DNA from: Sipunculus nudus
Lineage: Eukaryota > Annelida > Sipuncula > Golfingiida > Sipunculidae
Assembly: GCA_026874595.1 (NCBI GenBank)
Contig: CM049308.1
Location: 12,055,501-12,119,500, forward strand
Direction: 5' to 3'
DNA length: 64,000 nt
Below, in pieces: positions 11,201 to 21,518 of this stretch; the stretch's first letter is position 1; the number at the start of each line of letters is the position of its first letter. Position numbers and translations under genes: made by a program. Under the pieces are notes generated by a model, which saw only the letters and a program-made list of their open reading frames with translations, ran no database searches and was not told the DNA's origin.

Positions 11201-14200
11201 TTATATGTCCTAAAAAATTCTTTAAAAATAAATTGTGGAAATTCTTAGAACATTTATTTATTTCTTGTTGGTAACACGAGCATGGGCATGCTGTCACGGT
11301 CTTCCCGTCCGCTTGTCGTTAAGCTATAATGCTATGTGAGCATAAAGACTGATTCATTTCTTGCTTTGTGTCTCGAGATCTTTAGGAGTCCCTGAAGTAG
11401 TCATTTTTAAACAGGGTATTATTTGGACGGTCATCGTAACTTTATTGTAAATATGTATATTTGAGGAAATTCTTAACTGTCCCCACCGCCAAGCGCTTTC
11501 ATTCCCGAATATGGATTCAGTCAAATGAATAACGTTTATGGTGTTGATCGGTGTATACTCAATACATAAATTTAGACAAGATAAAAAAATCTTTATAAAT
11601 ACATGTATATTAAATTGTGAATAGGTTATTATTGGGAAATTGTTACTTTTTTTCATCTGCAACTGGATGACACGATGTGTCTCACCTTTGCATCAATGTA
11701 GTCACCCTGTATCATGTACCTCAAGTTCTTGATCTTGAAACTTGACTTGTAATCCAGCTTCAATATTGCCCCTGAAATATGAGCGGACACCAAGGTAAAT
11801 ACAATGATGCCACTCGATACCTTCTCGACCACTGACAAACTGACTAAAGTAACTAACGGAGGATTCGAACACCAGAACTAACATAGATATCATTCTTAAT
11901 ATCATTCCTATTTTAGGATAATCCTTTTCTGAGCACTGAGATTTTTGGCGGGACTACTTGTATAACTGATTTCTTGAATTTCATTCAAGTGAAATTAAAT
12001 GAGTCCTTCAAACTCAGGAAGCTATGCATTCATGATATGTACAAATGTTAATATATTTTTTTTATATGCAGTAAACCCCACTTAATCGATAACTGCCAGG
12101 GCAACACGGAATGATCTTACCTCTGGGCGGGATGCATGTTAGACATTTACGATGATCGTCATATGAATGCTTGAGATGAGAATTGATCATTATGGAGGTG
12201 TTTCATACATATGTGCATGTGTGTTCTTAAAAAAGTTTTGTCTTTGGGCACCCTTATTGCCGCTTAGGTCTAATATCAAATATATATTGCTCCGTTAACT
12301 CTGGTTACACAATATACGACGCCAGTCTGCCGACTCTCTGCGAAGGTCAGGTGTGTGTAAGTGCACTTTGGAGAAATGCGGTATTGACAATGTTCAATTC
12401 AACATATTCTAAATAAACTAATTATAAATAGATTTAATCAAATCCTTGAAGTCTTACCACACATGTCACAACATCCTCCCTGTGGCTTCAGGGTTCCTCC
12501 ACACGAAGGTCTCGGGCAGTTTTTAGTTGCAACTCCACATATTTTATCCATAATCTAAAGTAAGAAAGGCACGATTGGATGATTAAAATACCTACTACAG
12601 ATTACTACGTATTGCCCCCCCCCCCAATTTCACTAGAAGGACAGTTTTGCTAAACAATAATAGACAACACATCACACCATTTATATAATCTGATATTGTG
12701 CTCTGCTGTTCGATATTAAACAACTTGCAATTGTCAGTTTACCACTGGAAGTGTATTGAATTTAATCTTATACTGTATACACAGCTAAAGGGAACTTTAT
12801 AACGGTATACATGTAAAACATAATATCTGGACCAATTTTTAAATTTCACTTCTTGGATGGTCGAGTTATTGAAATTAATGTTAATGTATCTGGGCATTTA
12901 ATATGCATTGGTAAAGTTTCTATAATAAATTTAATATTCTCCTGTAAGGTTACTTTTCCAATGCATTCTATTTAATTCTAGTAAATGGAACGTATATTAT
13001 GTTTTAAGACAATTGAGAGAGATGTAACTTTCTCACCGCCCCTTGGTCATTCCCACATGCACAGCCAGTGTCGTCGTTGCAGCCTACAAATCCGTTGATG
13101 CTGACAGTGGTAGGGGAATCCCCTGTCCTCCTTTTGAACGTTAGCTTACCTGTATCTGAGGCTAAGAAGTCCCGGAAAGTTCCAGTCGAGTAGCTCTGTG
13201 GAAACAGCATAAAGGGGCTTACGACTGCAGAAGCAAATTAACATACTTGGAAGTGAATACCTTTCTGGACTTCCTGATTTAGGAAGTCCAGTAATATAAC
13301 CAAATCCTAATAGCAGAAATGGTATAGATAGCACTCCATGGTTAAGGCGGAGGACACCTGACCTATAATTCCATAGGTTACAGTTTAAGACATAGCTCAA
13401 CTAAGCCCTTAAAAGCAACACAATAGATACCCTATAAGGAAATATTTGAAAATATTGTTTTTATCTTGTCATTATGAAAGATAAAAACAGGCTCAGTAAA
13501 AATTACACTTTGAATTGAGGCAAAAAGAGAATGAAGAAAAGCAGTTATGACAGACATGCAACAAACTTTGGATATCTTTTCTGAACCATTTGAAGGAATT
13601 TGCAAACAAAATCAATCTATTTACCGGTTAATTCAAAACAGCGCTTGTTTTCACGAGTAATTATATTTAATATAATTTACCCGAACTGCAATTTCTTTTG
13701 AAATGAACTGAAGGAGCTTCCATCGGACACATTTGAATTTAGAGACTCGTATCCAATATTTCACAAGAAATACATAGAAATAATTTTTCTACCGACCCTG
13801 GAACAAAGAAGTAAAGCAAGCGGGCTAGCTATTATGTAATTTATCTTTGGAACAAAGGAACTTTTCCAGGATAAAAAAAATGCGCAACGTGAATTATTGA
13901 TATGGTGCATTGGTTCAATACAAAGTTTAACCTGTATACCTTTTTGAACGATCAATATTCATGATTTATTTGAAGGCATTGTGGTACAGAGGTAAAAGCA
14001 GCTATTATCATTATCCACGCAGCAGATTTAATAAAAAAAAAGGAGAAATAGGAAACTTGGAATCCGCAGATCAATTATTTTTAAATGTGCCTTTCTGCCA
14101 GTCAGTACCATAAATGTAATTCAATGACTTTAATATTTCAATTTTTTTCAACATTTACCTGGCCTTGGTAGACGAGGCCACCGACGTAGATATCGACGCC

Positions 14201-15324
14201 ACCATCAAGGTCCACTAAAAAGGAATTCTTCACCGGAAATCTGACCTGTTCATACTTGCAGGGTACTGCTTCAGTCTCCAGCAGGTTCGGTTGACTGGCT
14301 TTACAGTCGCCCTCGGCGTCTGTTGCTGTGCACCAACTATCCGGATCCAGCCAACTGTATGGATCTTTTCTTGTGTAGGTCACATCTATAAATAATTTGT
14401 TAAATCACAGACCATTGGTGAAGATTAAAGGAGAGACCAAACTAAGTTGTTTATATAATTTAATAATAAATAATCTACTAGGCTGCATATGGGGAAAATA
14501 CAGCATATTGACGTTAAATACGAGCTTATTGTTTACCCTATTTTTGTTATAAAAGATCATGACAAATTTTCAAATGGTGATCTTTAGGCATGATATTTTT
14601 TTAGAAGTCCTGGTTGTTCTGCTTTTAATATTACCATTGGTAAAAAAATGATAAAATATTCACTTTTTTTAAACATTTTATGCCTTTTAATTCCTTTTCT
14701 GAAAAAAAATTAAACAGGCCATCCGTTTGTTATCATCAACGCATTAAATTGCTTATCGAGTTTAGTAGATAATAATCAATCATTATGGTAATGACATTTA
14801 AGGTATTTTTATTAATTGCCACATTAAACCGACAAAGTTCCTGTGCACCACACAGACGAGTTGGTGCCAATTTATCTTACCTTGTCCCTGGCAGTTAGCG
14901 TCGTTGTCAGCGGCAGACATGAAGGATATTGAAGAATACGGACCTATCACCAACTCCCCATTACTTGGGAGAACCTGTTAGTTTAAAAGAAAAAATATTG
15001 CACCCAACGTTCTTCTAACTGAAGCGTGACGAATAATGTTAAATATAGGCTTATATCTGCGGAAATATGATATCATTCCCTCTTCGTAAAAGAATATTTG
15101 TTTGGTCCAGTCATGTTATGTACATTTTCCTCTTTTTTTTCTAAAATCTGCAGAAAGTGTCTTTGGTTGACCCTTCAACGTTATATAGACCTACATAACT
15201 TTAACCCAATAGATATGAGACATGATATTTTAAATTTTATATTAACAGCCTGCTTTCGATCATTAAAGTCGGAGGTATTATTTAAAACCCCATATTAGCC
15301 TCCTTCCTTTGGTAAAACGACATA

Positions 15325-15384
<60 letters not shown>

Positions 15385-15699
15385 CTTGTTTATTATACAT
15401 ATTTTCCTTATTTGAATTAATTCCATTATATACCGACCAGTTCGAGTACTGTGGTGTTGGTCTGGACATACACTGCAGGAGCAGACTCCGGCATCCTGAC
15501 CCTGTCGTTCTTACAAGGAACTCGTCCAACATTCCAATTCTTCGGATTCTCAAAATTCGTATTATGTTTCCATTTCTTGTACTGGGCATAGCAAGTACCT
15601 GCAAACGGACGATATATATATAACAACATTCACCTGATGATCGGGTTGCATCCCGTGAAACAGACTGTAGTGAATTTACAGTGTTGTTTTTCTCCAGAG

Positions 15700-15779
<80 letters not shown>

Positions 15780-18700
15780 AAAATATAGTTCCTTGTCATC
15801 CATGTAAATATAACAGCTTATATCCATAAATAAAACCACCTGAGATGTGATTCCGAACCGGTAAATAATTTATCAATGATTAAGACACTATAAGATAAGA
15901 AGATAAAGGGTATATGAGGGGTATATATACGAAAGGAATATACTTTATACATCTCAGTGTATACATGTATGTTTATTTCTTTAAAATTAAAAAAATATAA
16001 GGTTTTAATTGTTATTATGTCATATAATATATTAATAGGAATTTTGCATTACACCTGAAAATAAGAAAATAGAGGGTTATGTTACGTTTAAGGGGCAAGA
16101 GTAGTTGCAGTCTATATAGGGAAAATTTTGGGCCATCTTTCGTGGATTATGGTGAATGAAATATCACGAAAAATGACGATATGTTTACAATTGTTTATGA
16201 TGTCCTTAAAGCTACACCATTATATCCTCTTTCCCTATATACACCTATATACCCATTACAAATTACACTGTATTTATTTACATCGCAATGCAAATTAATA
16301 CTTGCATTTAAAAAATTACACTGTATTTATTTACATCGCATTTCAAATTAATACTGGTATTTAAAAAAATTACACTGTATTTATTTACATCGCAATTCAA
16401 ATTAATAATGGTATTTAAAAAAATTACACTGTATTTATTTACATCACAATCCAAATTAGTACTGGTATTTAAAAAAATGACACTGTATTTATCTACATCG
16501 CAATTCAAATTAATACTGGTATTTAAAATTGAATGCGTCTTAGTTAAACATTCATGCATCCATATTAATCACCAATTAAAATATATCTCTCTCAGAGAAA
16601 CATTTCCCTCAGAATTAGCCCTCGGTGTCAACAGATCAAGTCAAAGTTGTTAGGATTATAGTAAAGTACAACATATACATGTAGTTATAAAAAAAAGTTT
16701 TCATAACGGACCCAGGTTGCCCTGTCAAGAGTACTTGTGAAAGAAAGCAACGATGACGAGAAATCTTTCACTGTTCTTTAAAAAATGTTGGAGTACCATT
16801 TCAGGAAAACGAATCCAGAAAATTATATCAGTTTTTATTGAATAGTTATTTAAATACAAAATACACGTATATAACACATTACCGAGCCCCCCACCCGAAT
16901 GCCTTATATAGCCTACGCTCCTTAAAAAATTGATTTGCTACTCAATCTTAACCTGAAGATGACTTTATGTAACACAAATATTTAATATTTCATCAGATGA
17001 TATATTAAGTCGTAAACATTTAGTGTGGCTATTGTTATAGGTGCTCCTTTTATTGTGTGACACGGGCGTAACTCGTGTTGTTTAATCCGTACTGGTTGAA
17101 CTCTCGTTGTCATGTGAGCCTTGGGTTTACACGCCTGGTCGTGGGTCACGTGATGAGCCCGGTGTGTGGAGATACACAGCGATGTCTTTCTAGAGAATTC
17201 CTGAAACGCGTGTTTTACTGTGGAGTAGGGTCCTTATAGACTGTTCGAGAAGTGGAAAATTCCCGGTTTGGGGTGTGAAGGTATATAAAGGGGCTGTTTT
17301 TTAGAACCAGAGAGCAGACAGCAGAGCAGATTCCAGCGGACGTAGAAGCGTGTGTCAGATTCTAAAACCTTATCCGAAGAATGCGGCAATTTTAGATTTT
17401 CAAGAACTTTCTCCTTGATCTTATACATTTGGACTTCAGTTTACTTTCTGTGTTGCTGCAAGAACTTTCCACTGGACTGTCATTCTCCGAGAGTTTACAT
17501 TCAAAGGACATATCTCGGTGACGGTGTTGGTATCGAGGTACTGTACCATTATCTTTTTGTGTGATTGTATTGACTTGTTGCTATAACGCTGTGTTACTGT
17601 ATATTTGTATTGATTAAGTGTATTGTATTGTTAGGGTTGTTTTAGGAATAAATTTTTGTTATTTGTTAACAAAAAAACACTGACTTCTTAATTCATTCCC
17701 CTAGACATTTCCCGCTGCCTAGTTTTACAGAATTTGATTTTTTTTATCTCCATTACAAAATTTGTGTTCATCACGCAAACGTGATCTGTTTATATAAGGT
17801 TCCGTAACACTATTTATAACTATAAGCATGTAGATCACTATAGAGGCAAAAGGTGGAGGTTTTCCGCAAACCATACCTCCTAACACACAAACACACACCA
17901 TAACCATTTTTTTTATATCACTTTATTTATGCGATGCACTGGAACAATTGTAATAACATAATCATCGGGTATAATGTATATATAGGTATACCTCAACGGT
18001 ATAAACATAGCAGCGATTGCAACATATGAAAAAGAAGTTAATTCCATGAGTGCAATTAAAAGGCTGGCTCTTTGCAGAGCACTGCATCACGTCAACCAAG
18101 GCAGAGTTGGGATAAGAATCCCCCCGAGGATAACATACCAGCTGGCACAGCTATTATCCATATAATATAAACTTTGAAACCGATATTGCATACCCTCCAG
18201 CTTGTACGTTGCATCATGCTACTCTGTATACATTCCATTGTAAAACGTGTCAACTGGATCCTAACAGAGTTTGGGGGGGGGGGGGTTAATTTGCGAAAAG
18301 TGGATCTAAGAGTATATTTCCAGTGCATAATATAGGTGTACATGAAAACTGACAGCTTAAAGCTTAAAAACAGTCACAATTTCATATATAATTAAGCATT
18401 CAGTGCTTAATGGTATACTGTTTGGTATGTTTGATTGGCCTTTTTGGTAGATTTGATATATACATCTAAATTATCCATGCTAAATTGTTAGCAGGGGCGT
18501 CAGTATAAGGGGGGGGGGGGGGGTGTGAGGGTGGGGGTGCAAAGGAGGAGATGATAAATGTGATTAGTGTAATCATATATTGGAACTGAAATTAAAATTG
18601 AAATATATTATTAATTAGAATTATGAACTTTGGTTCAATTTCTGTGTTTACTATGAAATATTATACATCTAAACCTTGTTTAGCAGTAACCTATTCGGGA

Positions 18701-18818
18701 AACATCATGCTTTTTTAACCTTATATTAAATTAATTGTAATATAATTGTATATATATGTATATATATGCATATGTGTGTTTATGAAATAGTTGTCCCTTT
18801 GATTACCCTCCCACTCAG

Positions 18819-18852
<34 letters not shown>

Positions 18853-20082
18853 GTGAAGATAAATTGACGCCACTGATTGTTAGGTCTAGTAAAATGCTTG
18901 AAATTATTCACACTTGAAAACCAAATAATTTACGCTCGAGCCGTTATCTTTGTAAGGTCAGACACTGGATACGAATATTCAGCCTCGCACAATCCTCATT
19001 ATTTATGCAGTATTGTCAGCTTAAACAATAGTGATATCAGGCCCAGCGGCCATGCACTTGAAAAGTCATTAACACCAGATATTCAACAACTGTACTAACA
19101 TTTAACATCATCACATGATCCCAGTGCGCCACACAGACACGTTGTTGATGGGTATAAAATCTGCAGGGATAACGTGATAACGTGTCCATATGCCTATAAC
19201 AGCTTGTGAAAGTACACTTTTATTTATTCATATGTTTGTGCATGGCAAATAACGAGTTGGCTTTGAGCATTTAGAGTTCATAGATTTATATATAGTGATT
19301 ATGAATAATAAAACAGAGTAAAAGAGGGAAATATTTCAATTTCGTTTCAATGAACGAAAACTTTAGCTACCGATAATGCCACTGCTGAAAGCGGATCATG
19401 ATTTGAGCTCTGTAAAATTGTTTGAGCAGTTATTTCGAACTAAATACAAAACACTGCTGTATTTACCACGTCTAAATCATAGATGTGACTTTGTACCATT
19501 ATGACCGATATATAGTTTTACTAAAACTGAACTAGAATTTGCTCAATCAATAGGCATATACAAGCAATGTAAAAAATACAAAATCTCATTTATAAGAAAA
19601 ATTATGAAAAAAAACTTTATTATCTCATAAAAATAAATAAGTATTTTAAGGTTTTATTTGCAACAAAGGTCGGGTTCTGGCTATACTTCCCATAAACTGT
19701 AAACGTGTGGAGCTCGCTTCTCGTATGCAACATTTTATAAGCATTATTGAAAAAGAGAAATATCACATATCTTATAGGCTACATATCCTATACATAGGCC
19801 TAAATGAGCGCACACGACTTATTCTAAGTTGGTAAAGGCACTAGGTGTAGTTTAACTTCATAAAATGGTATATGCCATGAAATGTAAACATTCACTAACT
19901 TTGTCATGCAGATATATATGTTATGCTGAATGTAGTTTACATAAATATTCATGCATGTATACTATATATAATTTGGCTTGAAAATTACATCAGGCCCTCA
20001 TTAATTTTCAAAATTCATTATACTTACCCAATAAGCAACTGATGGACAAGAATAACACCAAATTTCTGGCTTGAGCCGCCAT
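5199..20082 (-). CDS. AMN: Amnionless (AMN), cubilin partner, complete 13-exon gene
   Basis: Amnionless is the single-pass partner that brings cubilin to the apical surface and links it to clathrin endocytosis (vitamin B12-intrinsic factor and protein uptake in vertebrates). Coding exons, in transcript order: 20028-20082, 15438-15598, 14881-14974, 14159-14385, 13037-13195, 12458-12554, 11686-11771, 9296-9428, 8768-8851, 7957-8053, 7181-7343, 6414-6602, 5199-5267. Every phase joins, giving 1614 nt, or 537 residues; human AMN has about 453. Layout: signal peptide 1-19; ectodomain with the family signatures KKWKHNTNF, YSWLDPDSW and VPCKYEQVRFP; a CxCG motif near residue 220; a VWC-like C-terminal motif GGCCDMC near 259-265; membrane span about 371-393; basic RRR stop-transfer; tail with FENPMY (442-447), FVNPMY (485-490), FVNPVY (506-511) and NPVF (522-525). 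Human AMN has two such motifs. All splice sites are GT/AG. The longer length comes mainly from the tail. Confidence 0.94.
5523..5957. mobile_element. hAT-type MITE, copy 1, with 8-bp target duplication
   Basis: Lies in AMN intron 12. The ends are CAGGGGCGTCAATAT and, inverted, CAGTGGCGTCAATTT. The flanks 5515-5522 and 5958-5965 are both CTAAGAAC, a perfect 8-bp duplication. The CAG-start and 8-bp duplication are the hAT signature. The interior holds poly-G, poly-C and AT runs, with no transposase ORF. Confidence 0.88.
5995..6121 (-). mobile_element. tRNA-derived SINE fragment
   Basis: On the minus strand an A-box-like TAGCTCAGTGGATAGAG is followed by a B-box-like GGTTCGATTCC at tRNA spacing. 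The acceptor stem does not pair and flanking sequence continues as repeat, so this is a SINE head and not a functional tRNA. Confidence 0.6.
6180..6300 (+). mobile_element. tRNA-derived SINE fragment, inverted partner
   Basis: A plus-strand copy of the element at 5995-6121: TAGCTCAATGGATAAAGC, then GAAGGTCATG and a decayed B box, followed by the same 'ggcagt.aac.aactttctgtgta' tail. The two copies face away head-to-head with about 60 bp between them. Confidence 0.55.
6414..6602 (-). CDS. AMN: AMN exon 12: tail with FVNPMY and FVNPVY
   Basis: A 63-codon exon, phase 0 at both ends. It carries two F-V-N-P-x-Y signals spaced 21 residues apart, in a Pro/Gly/Ala-rich context. The acceptor is an A-rich '…tttttttaag', weaker than usual; the donor is GTAAGT. 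Confidence 0.9.
7008..7173 (-). repeat. Three tandem ~56-bp copies of the AMN exon 11 donor region
   Basis: Units starting near 7008, 7064 and 7119 repeat the last exon bases plus donor (CCTGTACAGGTAAGCC-like) with an intronic spacer 'aaccagctgataaactgttt'. Donor-equivalent positions are 7012, 7068 and 7125; the true exon end is 7181. Copies read GTAAAT, GTAAGC and GTAGGC. Confidence 0.85.
7181..7343 (-). CDS. AMN: AMN exon 11: first tail exon with FENPMY
   Basis: A basic juxtamembrane region (S-L-R-R-R-F-T-R-F) leads to an F-x-N-P-x-Y signal at residues 442-447, the type read by PTB-domain adaptors such as Dab2 or ARH. The donor CTGTACAG|GTAAGC is followed by three ~56-bp copies of the same donor region. 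Confidence 0.93.
7479..7955. other. AMN intron 10, with a repeat head shared with 43494
   Basis: The intron contains 'aaaggggcccaatcacctat' near 7479, identical in type to the start of an insertion at about 43494. The other end was not delimited here. No gene seen. Confidence 0.35.
7957..8053 (-). CDS. AMN: AMN exon 10: transmembrane segment
   Basis: One hydrophobic helix (I-A-G-I-L-L-S-I-L-L-V-L-A-L-I-G-L-A-V-F), followed by D-R-R as the cytoplasmic stop-transfer. Residues about 367-397. Confidence 0.93.
8768..8851 (-). CDS. AMN: AMN exon 9: juxtamembrane stalk
   Basis: A Ser/Ala/Gly-rich linker (K-G-K-Q-K-Y-G-V-T-G…S-S-A-S-A-T-P-G-A-L-K) just before the membrane exon. The phases on both sides fit exactly. 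The donor is GTATAT. Confidence 0.88.
9296..9428 (-). CDS. AMN: AMN exon 8: membrane-proximal ectodomain
   Basis: Contains V-V-S-K-V-T-D-G-S-I-Q-V-V-L-I-D, which corresponds to human V-A-V-S-K-V…I-Q-V-V-L-V-E. It ends at A-L-N-D with donor GTACGG and phase 1. Confidence 0.92.
9708..10740 (+). mobile_element. Helitron-like non-autonomous element H1
   Basis: Lies in AMN intron 7. The head has the perfect palindrome GACCCATGGGTC (9714-9725) followed by CGGCGCTCA. The tail has an imperfect hairpin (10710-10736: CTCAG-a-TGACT, loop, AGTCA-g-CTGgG) ending GCTAAA. Its interior matches 29600-30285. There is no replicase or helicase ORF. Confidence 0.6.
10741..11685. other. Rest of AMN intron 7
   Basis: AT-rich intronic sequence between the H1 tail and AMN exon 7 (11686-11771). 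No recognisable feature. Confidence 0.5.
11686..11771 (-). CDS. AMN: AMN exon 7
   Basis: Reads (G)-A-I-L-K-L-D-Y-K-S-S-F…, equivalent to the human segment after C-C-D-L-C-G. Phase 1 in, phase 0 out. The donor is GTGAGA. Confidence 0.9.
12458..12554 (-). CDS. AMN: AMN exon 6: VWC-like cysteine motif
   Basis: Encodes I-C-G-V…N-C-P-R-P-S-C-G-G-T-L-K-P-Q-G-G-C-C-D-M-C. This is the conserved C-P…C…P-x-G-x-C-C-x-x-C pattern at the end of the amnionless cysteine-rich region. Phase 0 in, phase 1 out. Confidence 0.94.
13037..13195 (-). CDS. AMN: AMN exon 5: F-x-x-F-L-A-S segment and Cys cluster
   Basis: Encodes S-Y-S-T-G-T-F-R-D-F-L-A-S, then G-C-N-D-D-T-G-C-A-C-G-N. This matches the human 'FLAS…C-x-C-G-N' block. 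It is 53 codons, phase 0 at both ends. An internal GTAAGC (about 13144-13149) resembles a donor but the frame continues past it. Confidence 0.93.
14159..14385 (-). CDS. AMN: AMN exon 4: central ectodomain
   Basis: Contains Y-S-W-L-D-P-D-S-W-C and E-A-V-P-C-K-Y-E-Q-V-R-F-P, two of the best-conserved amnionless signatures. It also holds an extra Cys pair (W-C…D-C) relative to human. It ends phase 0 at a GTAAAT donor. Confidence 0.94.
14881..14974 (-). CDS. AMN: AMN exon 3
   Basis: Reads V-L-P-S-N-G-E-L-V-I-G…, aligning with the human L-L-P-L-D-G-E-L-V-L segment, and ends at D-N-D-A-N-C-Q-G-Q. Phase 0 in, phase 1 out. The donor is GTAAGA. Confidence 0.93.
15327..15382. repeat. (AT)n microsatellite, 3' of AMN exon 2
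   Basis: About 28 uninterrupted AT units in intron 2, 55 bp downstream (in gene sense) of exon 2. Confidence 0.95.
15438..15598 (-). CDS. AMN: AMN exon 2: N-terminal ectodomain
   Basis: Encodes the mature N-terminus with the hallmark K-W-K-H-N-T-N-F and N-W-N-V-G-R-V-P-C, which match the human W-x-x-N-T-D-F and N-W-x-x-x-R-T-P-C positions. The acceptor is 'gtttgcag'; the donor GTCGGT is weak. The exon lies between two long AT arrays. Confidence 0.93.
15701..15777. repeat. (AT)n microsatellite, 5' of AMN exon 2
   Basis: About 38 uninterrupted AT units in intron 1, roughly 100 bp upstream (in gene sense) of exon 2. Being self-complementary, it can pair with the array on the other side of the exon. 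Confidence 0.95.
16258..16528. repeat. 54-bp minisatellite, about 5 copies
   Basis: Units repeat 'acactgtatttatttacatc', then 'gcaattcaaattaatactgg' and 'tatttaaaa'. Starts lie near 16265, 16318, 16373, 16427 and 16480. Because the period is a multiple of 3, it yields a spurious repetitive minus-strand ORF (16308-16559). Confidence 0.9.
17054..17706 (+). mobile_element. Candidate solo LTR
   Basis: A plus-strand block in AMN intron 1 begins TGTGTGACACGGG and contains a TATA box (TATATAAAGG, about 17282-17291). AATAAA (17647-17652) lies about 360 nt further on, followed by a T/G-rich stretch. It ends near ACA at 17706. This promoter plus poly(A) arrangement is what an LTR has. No ORF and no second LTR were seen. 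The right boundary is uncertain and no target duplication was confirmed. Confidence 0.4.
18492..18875. mobile_element. hAT-type MITE, copy 2, with 8-bp target duplication
   Basis: Same family as the element at 5523, now in AMN intron 1. It starts CAGGGGCGTCAGTAT and ends with inverted CAGTGGCGTCAATTT. The flanks 18484-18491 and 18876-18883 are both ATTGTTAG. It contains poly-G (18511-18524) and an AC microsatellite near the right end. Confidence 0.88.
20028..20082 (-). CDS. AMN: AMN exon 1: start codon and signal peptide
   Basis: The ATG at 20080-20082 begins M-A-A-Q-A-R followed by a hydrophobic stretch L-V-L-F-L-S-I-S-C-L-L, a typical signal peptide. The donor is GTAAGT. It ends with one nucleotide of a Gly codon completed by exon 2. 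The context before the ATG (CACAAGG) is acceptable and no other upstream in-frame Met is apparent. Confidence 0.9.
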
Positions 20083-20250
20083 CCTTGTGTTTACCTCGCG
20101 GGTATTCTCTGTGGTCTGTAATAGCCAGCCCCCTCCTGTCAGTCAGGGGAGGCGTTCCCGGCAATCCGTGCTTCGGCTGCTCACCTGAGCAGACGACCGG
20201 ACTTAGCTCAGGCGCCAACCTTCCGACTAACAAATAAGTTCGTGCTTTTT
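20083..20250 (-). promoter_or_regulatory. Probable AMN 5' UTR and promoter
   Basis: This block directly upstream of the ATG is clearly richer in G+C and CpG than its surroundings ('ctcgcggg', 'cgttcccggc', 'gacgaccgg'). I see no well-placed TATA box. The assignment is inferred from position and composition. Confidence 0.4.
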
Positions 20251-21518
20251 GAGTGATTACAATATCTTATGTTGATAATTTACTCTACAAGTTGTTTGAA
20301 ATTACAAAAGTAGAATACGATATTGATATCGGCATCTTTTGTATAACCTGTAGTGCAAGTGATCTGTCGCTTGCCCCAAGGTATTCATCCGCCATCGTGG
20401 AGAAAGTGTGAAATGTGGGTGTATCTGGTTTCATTGCGATAGATAACATCTGGTAAGTATTACCTAGAAGGCCAAATGTTAAACGTTCCCGTTGGTTTAC
20501 CTCATGCTAACCACACGGGTAACACACGTTGTAGTAAATACCTATACTGAGAGGCAGGGATTATGGGATGAGGAAAATACTGGGAAACATGACCGGTGGG
20601 CCAACCGTCCGAGGATTTTTGTTAAACAATTTTTTTCATGATTTTGTGTTTCTTTCACCCATATGTAATATACGATGTTTACTTAATTTACACTATTTGT
20701 ACAATTCATGGGTTATACGATTTGAATACAAATACGTGAACAGAACTAAGTAGTCCTCGTAAGCATAAATACGCGTATATTAAAAGCAGTTAAGCTGTTT
20801 AATTCCCCCAGTTCATTATACATTAACATATCTTTATTCATTATATTTATTTCCATTTAATCATATAATCATGTAATCCTTAACAAGCATTATATATCAA
20901 GGTTCTCTTGCCTTTGTTGAGACAGCGGAAGCTCTTTTGGTCAAACATACGTTATTCCTCACCAAATAAATTCCCATAGTATATGATATGTCTTTTTTCC
21001 CCAATCCTGCATGGGGTATCCAGATTATTGAATAAATAGTTAATGAAATCTTGTTTTATTTCAGACTATTTTAAGTTTTCTTGGATTTGATACATAACTC
21101 TGTCCCGGACATTAAAATCAATATAAACAACGAATTGACATACTGAAAACGTAACCGTGTAAATTAATGCAGAATGAAAGCTATCTCCTCAAGATATATT
21201 ACCATAATGTTGAAAAGTTACGAATACGCCAAAGTGAATCTAGAGACGGGACCATTTCCCGCCAATTGTCAACGTTGGTAATGCCATCTACTGTTCAAAT
21301 CATGAACTATACTTTAATGTAGCACAAGTGTCCAGCACAATTAACTTAATGCAATCACTCATTACTTTTAGGATAAGTGGATTCTAAAGGGGATTCTAAA
21401 ACTTGTTACGAGATGTATATGAACGCCTGGTGTGTCGCAAGTTTCCTTCTTGCCTACACTCATATTCAGAAGACGCAATATTGAATTTCGGTTTGGAAAT
21501 AATTTAACCAGCATTTAA
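20251..21518. other. Intergenic, no gene seen
   Basis: The segment upstream of AMN includes a consensus plus-strand donor (GTAAGTAT at about 20453) after a CpG-containing stretch. This could be a non-coding first exon of a divergent transcript, but no partner exon was identified. Confidence 0.3.

Noticed and set aside
15278-15839. ORFs with long I-Y repeats
   Set aside because: They are translations of the (AT)n arrays. The real coding content is the AMN exon 15438-15598 in another frame.
16308-16653. Repetitive ORFs on both strands
   Set aside because: They come from the 54-bp minisatellite, whose unit is a multiple of 3.
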